A DNA stretch of 64,000 nucleotides. Source: Eleginops maclovinus. Its lineage: Eukaryota > Chordata > Actinopteri > Perciformes > Eleginopidae. Shown one piece after another: positions 55,741 to 64,000 of this stretch (positions are counted from its first letter, which is position 1; each line of letters begins with the position of its first letter). The DNA lies in contig NC_086368.1 of NCBI RefSeq assembly GCF_036324505.1, forward strand, positions 16,390,378 to 16,454,377, in the 5' to 3' direction. The notes under the pieces were generated by a model. The model was not told the DNA's origin. It searched no databases and saw nothing but the letters and a program-made list of their open reading frames with translations. A program made the translations under genes and the position numbers.

Positions 55741-56226
55741 CTTTTACAAGTGTAATTTTCGTTCATTATCATGCAAGCATAATGTTACTCTCATCCAATT
55801 GTCATTTTTAATAAAGCTTCATTCTTTCACCGTTGAGACATTATCCTATACTGCTTGTTAAGAGTGAGTCAATTATGATGCCTCCAAGAGTTGAGAAATG
55901 GGTTCAGTATTACAATGTTTATGCCTACCTGATGCCTAAGAAACGAATACATAAAGTATACATGCACTTTTTCTAGTCTCATAGGACACAAAGATGGATC
56001 CTTTTCAAATTCTGACATTTACCACGAAAGAGTTTAATGAATTGCTTAGCCATATTTGGAAGATCATTTCCTAGATTTATTGTAAGACATTTCAGTATTT
56101 GTATAAAGTTAATTTCGTTAATCTGGGTTTTACCACATCTATTTCCATTTCCGGTAAAAAAAAAAAAAAGAACGTTTTTTTTCCCGTTTTTAAGACGTCT
56201 ACGTAAACCACTCCCTGCCTGCGCGT

Positions 56227-56234
56227 TGACGTCA
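56227..56234 (+). promoter_or_regulatory. CRE (TGACGTCA) in probable card19 promoter
   Basis: A perfect CRE lies in gcgcgttgacgtcagggggc, beside a GC-box-like gggggcgtg and 36 bases upstream of a possible first-exon ATG. This suggests a CREB/ATF-type promoter. The position relative to the true transcription start is unknown. Confidence 0.5.
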
Positions 56235-56269
56235 GGGGGCGTGTCAAACAAAGGACAGAGGGGACTACA

Positions 56270-58409
56270 ATGGGAGGTTTGTGTCTTTCCTTACGAGAAA
56301 TTACTGTTATTTTAACAAAGGTTACAGTTAGCATTCTGTTTTGGTTTAATCTCTTCCCAATGGGTCTATACACACGAACATTACAACAGCGCTAACGACC
56401 TCAAAGGTTGCCTGCCTTCGCCAATGACAATGTAACGTCTCAGTCAAGTCCTGTTTCTAAAAAGTTTCTTAACGACACTTTTGCACTTACTAAGTGTTCG
56501 ATTTGCTATCAGCAAATGTTTAGAAATATTGCCGATCATCCATGTCCTCTCACACTCTGTCACAGTTACGATTAGAGACTGGAGATCATGTCAACTTATT
56601 TTCTGTATTCAGTGTCTACATGCTACCGAGAACTGACGTCCCCATGAACCAGCTACCCTGTTGTCAGGCAGTGTTTTCAATGTATCGATATGTTGAGTTA
56701 TTGTTTAAACATGTCTCTGGTAACGTGAACAGACAGTTTCCATGAGCAGTTGTTGGAGGACAGCACCTTCCTCAGAGCTGACCGCAGACTGGATACAGAG
56801 CTGGTGGACAAACTCATCCTGCAGCTCAACAGGATCTACCCACAGATCCTCTCAGACAAGGAGGCCACCAAAGTAAGTTCTCATTCACAACGTTCCTCAC
56901 TGACTGGATCACGTGCAGGCAGCGGTGGAAGAGATGAAGTAAAAGATGTACTGCAAAGGGAAGCATCCCTGTCAATATTAAACTTTATTTGACTATTATT
57001 ACTGCTGGTTCATTTGTAAGCAGCATCTGTTTTTAGTTTTCAGGTATCTGGTAAATATAATTTTCTTTTACTATTTTAGGAGATGTCTACTGTGAAGCAC
57101 ATTGGACTGCAATTCTTGTAGGAAAGATACTGAACAAATAAAGCTTTTTATAATGCATTATATTCTATAAATTTGTAGCAAGTTCTTATGTGAACTGTTC
57201 AATATAGATAGCTATGGGTGACGGATACATTTCAAGTTAGAAATGCATTATTACCATTTGACATTGAGTGAAACGATCATGTTGAATTGTACAATATACT
57301 GCAGGAAGGTGCAAATACCTTAAAATGATATATTTCAACAATTATATAAATTGTACTTGCGTACAAGTAAATGTACTTGATTATGTAACATCACTGTTGA
57401 ATACATTCTTGTGAAACACCTGATCTTCTTGGTACATGAGTCTTCTTTCTTTGAACAGAGGCTGCTAATTATGTCCTGAAATCTACAGTATATGAAAACA
57501 TAATGAAATCCAAAAATTCTTTAGTGGACATGCTTTTTCCTGGCCGGGGCAAGACATGCCAGCAAGCATTTCCATATACCCTATATATTATGATATCCTG
57601 TACTAACTGTTGTGATTGTTATACAGTTCAGAAACTTGGACGTGCAGACAAGTGTTCGACTGGGTGAGCTTCTGACACACCTGCAGGGGAAAGGAGATGA
57701 AGCCTGCAGGGAGTTCTACAGAGCACTTCACTTGCATGTGGAGGAGGTTTACTACAGCTTGCCTACCAGGCTCCGCCTCAGAGGTTAGTCCCCAAAAACA
57801 GCCTCTCTTTATCATATGTGAGCTGATTATTCATTATTTAGATATTACAGAATGGGTTAAAGATATGTATTTGTTTGTTTTAGTATACGTTAGATTTTAT
57901 TCTTATCCGTCCTGCTCTAGATTCCTTAGACCCACTCTCATATCCACGTGTCCAGCAACAGAGACATGTTCTGAACGACAGAGGTAAGATGCAGGTTATT
58001 ATGTTTTAATGTTTAGCAGCAAAATCCTATATATAAAATACTATATGTGCTAACCTCTTTCCAGGGCCCGCCTTCTTTCTGGGCTGTTTCAGCGTTGCAG
58101 TGGGAATGGCTTTACTTTACTACTACAGTGGTAAATATATTTCAGTTTTTTTAACATCACCTGACATTGTAATGTTAATAATCAGATAGTGTCAGTATTA
58201 ATGGATATTTCTTACCAATCTAAGAATGTATGCTTTTGAACATAGTACTTCACATAATGGTGTTAATTCAGTGTTACAAAGATGGTGTCTGTGCTGTAGA
58301 AACAAAAGTGACGGGAGGAAGCCGGGCCCTCGGGATGGCGGCTCTGGGTTTGAAACGAAAAGCTCAGGAGGTTCTCATATGGTACACTGAAGAAGGCCTC
58401 ATGAAATAA
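56270..58409 (+). CDS. card19: Caspase recruitment domain protein 19
   Basis: CARD19 is a small membrane-anchored CARD protein linked to BCL10/NF-kB signalling and to mitochondrial membranes. Firm exons: 56733-56872, 57627-57783, 57921-57983, 58065-58130 and 58300-58409 (stop 58407-58409). The CARD is visible from FHEQLLEDSTFLRADRRLD through LILQLNRIYPQILSDKEATK to EACREFYRALHLHVEEVYYS, matching the human LQLNRYYPQILTNKEAEKF pattern. One hydrophobic segment follows (FFLGCFSVAVGMALLYYY), then a basic tail. In-frame reading upstream of 56733 meets a TGA, so the start must be in another exon. A candidate is ATGGGAG at 56270-56276 before a gtttgt donor, which joins in frame to give MGDSFHEQ. The neighbours bicd2 and ninj1 are the same as in human 9q22. 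Confidence 0.9.
56920..57395. repeat. Degenerate hAT-type MITE in card19 intron
   Basis: The left end is cagcggtggaagagatgaag and the right end, read in reverse, is cagtgatgttacataatcaa, with gtacttg...aagtaaatgtacttgatta inside. These resemble the ends of a common fish non-autonomous hAT family. No target duplication is visible, so the limits are approximate. Confidence 0.4.
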
Positions 58410-59503
58410 GGGGGGCGACTCCTTCACACCAGGTGCTTCACCAGTTCTGCTCCTATGAATTGTACCAAAGCATAGCACACTATATCTTTACTGGATTTGA
58501 ATACTAATTTTCTACTCAATTGTAGCCTATAAAGTATTCTGGTTGTGTTCTAAAATGAGAAATATTGGGTAAATGTAGAGCTACATTTGGCCCTTTGCTC
58601 TGTTTTCTTCACATGTTACCTATTTAAGTTGGTAAATAGGACTGAATACACTCTGGCATGAACACAGGGAAATCATAAACAAGCTCATTAAAGAAGTTGT
58701 TCTCGCCACCTTTAAATGGAAAATAAAACACATTTTACAAACCAAATAAACACACAAAAAACAGCGACTACACTGGCGACAAAATTAGCCATTTTGAAAG
58801 ACTAAATATTTACAAAATTGGAAGTATGTTCTTTACTTTAAATGTCCATTTTCAGCACTACACAAACTATAGCCTTTATCATTTAACATTTCGCAGTCCT
58901 ATAATAACTATCCTTAAATGCAGAAAGCAATACCCTGCATGGTATGTGCTTCCTTACACGTTTGTGCTGAACCCCTTCTTTTGTGAAGAATTACATCTAC
59001 TTTTCTTCTCATTTGCAACCGATGTCAAGCATACAACTTAAATGTTCTCCCCAAATTGACCTTTGGTGGAACATTTACTGCCCTCTTGTGGCTAAAAGTG
59101 AACTACATCACCAGCAGTGTACACGTTTTGGCTTGTGTTGGTTTCATAATAGCTTTCCGAAAATCTGCTGCTTACATTAAGACAGAAAACGGGAAGATGC
59201 ATTTTTAACAGCAGTACATTATATTGAGCTGGGTCCGTATAAAAACACTTTTAGACGAGTTTTGCAACCACGTGATTGCTTTCGCCAATGAAACGCTATA
59301 CCATCGCAGTGCATTATGGGAAAATACTTTACCCAAAACATAAAAATGTCTAGTTAAGAGTCGTAATAATAAGAATCATTTACCAATTTAGCTTTTTACG
59401 AATGAATTATTCACTAGATGTGTCTCATACGTGTGTTTGTTTTTTTTTTGTAATCCAATCCGGAAGTTACACCGTAATGGAACGTAGGTTGCACATGTCA
59501 GGG

Positions 59504-59513
59504 TATATATAGG
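59504..59513 (+). promoter_or_regulatory. TATA-box-like element
   Basis: The sequence gggtatatatagggcggact is a good TATA box with a GC-rich downstream flank. An ETS-like cggaagt lies 43 bases upstream and an AATAAA at 59870-59875 lies downstream. Together these could be an LTR-like unit or a small independent transcript. No product is identified. Confidence 0.3.
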
Positions 59514-61036
59514 GCGGACTTTCCTCGTTATTCTTGTGTTGTATGAAAGGAGAGAAGGTTAGCACTCCCCTTGACAAGGATGGAATTGGCCCTAGTGGCC
59601 ATCAACACATATACGGTTAAGGCACTGCCACCTACTTCGTGGCATCTATAACCAGATTTTTTGATCAGTATAACTTCGATGTAATCCAACAAAGTTTGAC
59701 GGTGTTCTTTTCCCCGATCACCGTTTAGACCATGTAATCTTAGAAAGGAAACATGCCTTAATATTTTTCCTTGTCTTTGTTTCCGCTGGGTCGGGCAGGA
59801 TGTAAACACTCCCCCCCTCTTTGCCTAAGCATTTAGCCTCTGCTGTGTGTCTGTCTCATAGAAGGAGCTAATAAACTCAGTTCGCGAGCGTTAAAGTGCA
59901 TTTACATTTGCAATTCACAGCTATATATATTTTATCTTATAGTGTGGATATTATATCATTGTGCCTTTTGGTTGACTATTTGTCAATAATTTAATTACAT
60001 GTATTCATTTAGTCTACACGGGTAGGAAGAATAAGATGGTATTTCTCAGGCTGTTTGTAAACCATGACATACAGAACATACTAGTAACAATCATGATGGT
60101 GCTTTGGTAAAACTGTCTCTCTGTTAATTTTATTTTGGTGGGTAGACCACTAAAGCCAATATCAAGAACATCTAAACATTTTCTATGTGCATGACTTGTT
60201 GTTATTGTATGTAAGAATTTTGTAATATTATTCTAAATGGACATATTGATAATTCATTTTGGATGTCCATTTCTTGGCGGTTTGTTACATTTTGTGTAAT
60301 GTGTCATGTAAAAAGGCCTTAAATTAAAGTGCCATCGTTTGCAGAACTGAGACTTGTCTTTCACAAAAATGCATGATTAGAATAAATGGGACAAAAAACA
60401 CATCTTATAATGTTCTGAAGTTTTATTTATAAAATGTAAGTCACAGTGTGTAATACAAGGTCATGTAAAGCTTTGGAAATATATGGTCATTTAAAAAAGT
60501 GATTAAAAAATGCCTAAAAGTAACCGCATACACTATATACTGCAGTAATTGAATGTTTTGAACTAACATATACAAGACAACACACAAAAGGCTTTGAACA
60601 GCACACAAAACAGAGTATGTAAGGTCCACTTCATTTGATTGGTTGAGGTTTATGATAGTGTAAACTTTAAAAATGTAAATAAAAAAAGTAATAAAGCTTT
60701 TATATCATGTAATGCCTCATGAACAGCATGGTCCATGATGCATTTACTATTAAGGATGTCTTTTGGATTATGCTATTGTGATTCTATTCTTTATTTATTT
60801 TGTAATCTGCTGGCATTCCTTATGGTTTAGACTGACAGATACTGACACATTTTAAAAATAAGGGTAGCATGCACTTTTTGGCTCCTGATGTTTTTTTTTT
60901 TATAGGTAAAGGCAGTTGTTTATTTGCATTAGCAACCTGAGCATGATGAGGTAATTAAACACATCGATAGCCACATGAAATAAAAACAGACCGAACATTT
61001 GTCCAAAGTCAGAGAAAGGGAAGGGAACACAAACAA

Positions 61037-61140
<104 letters not shown>

Positions 61141-61289
61141 CCTCATGCCTAGGACTTCAACAAAAATAGAAGTGCATGTGCAATGCCACTTAGTTTGGGG
61201 AATAGATATTCTGCATATTTGTACGAATAATGTGGAAGTTCTTCTTTACATAGTTGATCAGCAGGCATGTAGAGTTGTGTAAAGGGTGA

Positions 61290-62761
61290 TCAAGAACTCG
61301 GGTTGGGCCGCTGTACACCAAAGGCTGTGATGAAGACGTTAACCACGACTATGAGAAAGACAAAGGTTGTGGTAACATTCTCCAAGATGTTCAGCTTGTA
61401 GTGCATGCTTTGATCATTCAGGTTCCACTTAACTGTAAAAAAGACAAAAAGTGAAGACATTACTGAGGTTTGTCTAGTCAGTAGGAATAAACTTCTTATC
61501 ACAGAGTTTCCTGTTGGATTGGTAATCATTTCTGAGCTTTGTGGTATAAGTTAACAACACCTGAAAGCACAGCCCTCAGGTGAATAATTAGCTTCTTTCT
61601 CCATTAGGAAATTACATGGTTTGCTGGGTTGAGAAGGATGTTTTTTTAGACAGAGAAGGTCTTTATTTTTTTAATGGCTCTCTTGGATTTGGCAAATCTC
61701 CAACACATTTTTGTTTTCTTCAAAAGTTAAGAGAGCACTTTAAAACTGGAATTTTATTTTTTATTTTGTTTTCTATGGGGAAAAATGGTGGAAGTGAAAG
61801 TAGCTCAAACTGAAACAGGAACAACTGGGATTTGTATGACCAGGTCACCAAAGTGACACACAAAAATGACCTCAATCCGGTTGTAGTGGAAAGCAAAATA
61901 GATCATAAATACACCATACATAAAACAACATAGGCAGTGTGGAAGACCATCAATTGACCATGATTAATTTTCCGTCCTTTTTTGTTGAACAGTAGAGAAA
62001 AGGGTTACGCTTGTCTCTTTGGTGAAATGAGAGTTTAGTAAACATGACTATTACATCACAGGGTCTGTGGTCATGAGTTTAGGTATGTGCTCAGGGTTTC
62101 AACTCTTGTGTTCCCATGTGAAAGTGTAGTTACACATTGTAACAAGTACACTTTTTTTTACCCTGCCTGTGTCTGTAACAGCAGGCCCAAAAAGTCACAT
62201 TTGAAACTTAAATGTGTTTGCATGTTTAACTTCAGTGTCATAAAAGCATGGGAGATCTGAGTATTCAGTTACACACACGGTGGTCTGGCTTGGATCTTTA
62301 AACAGATTTTCACAAAACATTTGCTTTTGTTACATAACTGTTGTTTTTATCAAGTTGAAACATCCAGCTAATCTCGACAAAGTAAACATGATCTCACATT
62401 TACTTTACATAGGGTTGCAGTAAATGACCAAAACAATATAGTTTATATATTTCAATGATCTCTAAATCTTCAAATTTGTGAATAAAAAGCTTGTCAAATA
62501 AAACTTGGAGACTCTCAAATTACCTATGAAGAGGAGCAAAACACCCACTATTATTTGTAGGATGAGGGAGATGCTAATGAGAGTAATAAGGGGGGCATAG
62601 AAGGTGAAGACGGGTCCTTGCTCCAGCACAGCCTTCAGCTGTGAGGCGTTAGCCATCAGTAGAGCTACATCCAGCATGCTCTCTGCCGCGCTCTTCTTAT
62701 TGGCATAATGGTTCATGTTCAGAGGCCCCTGTAGCCTCCTCCCTTGGTCTCGCAGCGGGAC
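61290..62761 (-). CDS. ninj1: Ninjurin 1, partial (two 3' exons)
   Basis: Ninjurin 1 is a small two-pass plasma-membrane protein; it mediates cell adhesion and clusters to rupture the membrane in lytic cell death. Exons: 62524-62761 and 61290-61432 (stop 61290-61292). The first begins after gcctttag with VPLRDQGRRLQGPLNMNHYA, then KKSAAESMLDVALLMANASQ and LKAVLEQGP (the amphipathic helices), and the first membrane segment (APLITLISISLILQIIVGVL). The second joins as V|KWNLND and contains the other membrane segment ending FLIVVVNVFITAFGVQ. MANASQLKA and the ending favour NINJ1 over NINJ2. The N-terminal exon is not found in the window. The gene is tail-to-tail with card19. Confidence 0.94.
61768..62102. 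repeat. Local direct repeat, copy A (ninj1 last intron)
   Basis: About 335 bp closely matching 63612-63972 in the same orientation. Shared text includes ccaggtcaccaaagtgacac, aaatacaccatacataaaac, aaccatgattaattttcc-like and gggtctgtggtcatgag. The copies differ by many substitutions and small indels, so this is an old duplication or two copies of one repeat family. Confidence 0.85.
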
Positions 62762-64000
62762 CTAAAGGCAAACATAAACCATGACATCAGTATCACACCA
62801 TAATGACGGTTAGAAAAGTGGTAGTAATATTCTTCAATGAATGACTCAATTATGGTAGATTTCATGAACATAAAATATATTGTCATCAGGTGACAGTTAG
62901 TTACTTACTTACCCCCCCCGGTCTAAGTTCATTTCCCCCCTCTGCATAATTACAAAATATTCTAATAAGTGGGAAAGAGGCCGAAAAAGCGGGAAATAGA
63001 TTGGAAACATACGTAGATAAGTTCTAACAGGTGCACTCTGTCAGCCTATTAAGGTTAAGGGCTGATTAAAAACACGTTAGATGACATTTATCGAGCTATT
63101 TTCAACTCGAGATAATGCATATTTTATACAATTGGTAAGAAATGTCAATAATAACACCAGCATTGATGAGTTTATATCATTAGTCTTACAGCTTGAAAAT
63201 GTGTGCGTGCACAAACTCTTTAAACTAAATGATCTAACTCACTACATCTGTAAATGAACCCACTGTTAGTGTACTGATGTAATGGAAATTAACTTTGAGT
63301 ATTTTCACTTTCACCACAGTAACACTAATGCTGGAAAGCACCTGCTTTCTTTTCCTAAATTGCATAAAGAAGGTTTTTAAATGAACAGTACAAAATAACA
63401 ACACACTGCTGCAGTGTTGAATTTGATTTAAACATGTGAGGGCTGACAGGAAAAAATGATGTCATCTGCACAGGAAATTCAGAGCTGGATAGGTGGGAGT
63501 GGTTTTTCAGCCTAAATCTTCCACTTACAAATATTTGTGTTAACTCAAACAGGGAACTATTTACCAAAGCTAGTCCAGCATATGTTTGACAATTAAAATG
63601 ACATTTCTTTAGTTTTCTATGAAAAAAAAATGAGTGAAAGTGTTTCAGTGGCTAAAATGAAACAGGAACAATGACTTAGTTTTAGTGTTACCAGGTCACC
63701 AAAGTGACACACAAAAATGACCTCGATCTGGTTGTAGTGGAAAAAAATAGATAATAAATACACCATACATAAAACAACATATCCAGTGTGGAAGACCAAC
63801 AATTAACCATGATTAATTTTCCATCCTTTTTTGTTGAACAGTAAATAAATGGGTTACGCTAGTCTCTTTGATGAAATGTGAAATGAGAGTGTAGTAAACT
63901 AAAAACAAAACTATTACATCACAGCAAACCAGGGTCTGTGGTCATGAGGTTAGGTCTGTGCTCAGGGTTTCATCTCGGTGGAGAGTTGTTCAGAGAGTGC
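62762..64000. other. ninj1 upstream intron to window edge
   Basis: AT-rich sequence with short C runs (62933-62940) and the second local repeat. A ninj1 first exon (acidic N-terminus) was looked for on the minus strand and not found, so it probably lies beyond the right edge. Confidence 0.55.
63612..63972. repeat. Local direct repeat, copy B (upstream of the ninj1 core exon)
   Basis: The second copy of the unit described at 61768-62102, about 1.85 kb away. It contains an extra gcaaacca and other small insertions. The two copies bracket the ninj1 exon at 62524-62761. Confidence 0.85.

Larger units (their letters stand above)
54446..56269. other. bicd2 3' UTR and spacer to card19
   Basis: AT-rich sequence with candidate polyadenylation signals AATAAA at 55735-55740 and 55810-55815, so the 3' UTR is about 1.3 kb. 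The right end becomes CpG-bearing and holds a CRE (56227-56234). No coding exon was recognised. Confidence 0.55.

Noticed and set aside
59528..59809. 93-codon minus-strand frame
   Set aside because: No motif, no splice support, and it overlaps the TATA-like region; treated as chance.

Overview
The window looks like a teleost fish genome, probably spiny-rayed. The evidence is short vertebrate-type exons with GT/AG introns, long pure CA/TG arrays, Tc1/mariner and hAT DNA transposons, a tRNA-derived SINE-like repeat, and vertebrate gene families in a recognisable order. All identifications were made by reading translated exons against remembered families. No database search was run.

Layout: (1) 416-20895, minus strand: exons 2-5 of an L-type voltage-gated calcium channel alpha-1 gene (best fit cacna1d), covering the cytoplasmic N-terminus and S1-S4 of repeat I. 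Its 15 kb intron 3 holds a Tc1-family MITE, a complete but dead hAT element with a perfect 8-bp target duplication, and a full-length but broken Tc1 transposon. (2) 20896-33298: spacer with no confident coding exon. It holds a possible cacna1d promoter, a SINE-like repeat, a LINE-tail-like repeat and microsatellites. (3) 33299-40836, plus strand: a complete 14-exon transketolase gene (628 aa) with several unusual active-site substitutions. (4) 42282-43276, minus strand: an unrecognised small multi-exon membrane-protein gene model. (5) 45037-54445, plus strand: bicd2, a dynein adaptor, intact except for a one-base deletion in exon 6. (6) About 56270-58409, plus strand: card19. (7) 61290-62761, minus strand: the two 3' exons of ninj1, running tail-to-tail with card19.

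The neighbourhood joins two blocks that are separate in human: CACNA1D/TKT (3p21) and BICD2/CARD19/NINJ1 (9q22). The genes do not form one pathway: an ion channel, a pentose-phosphate enzyme, a motor adaptor, a CARD membrane protein and a membrane-rupture protein. The items most worth a second look are the altered transketolase active site, the complementary CA and TG arrays flanking transketolase exon 5, the bicd2 frameshift, the unknown membrane-protein gene, and the direct repeats around the core exon of ninj1.
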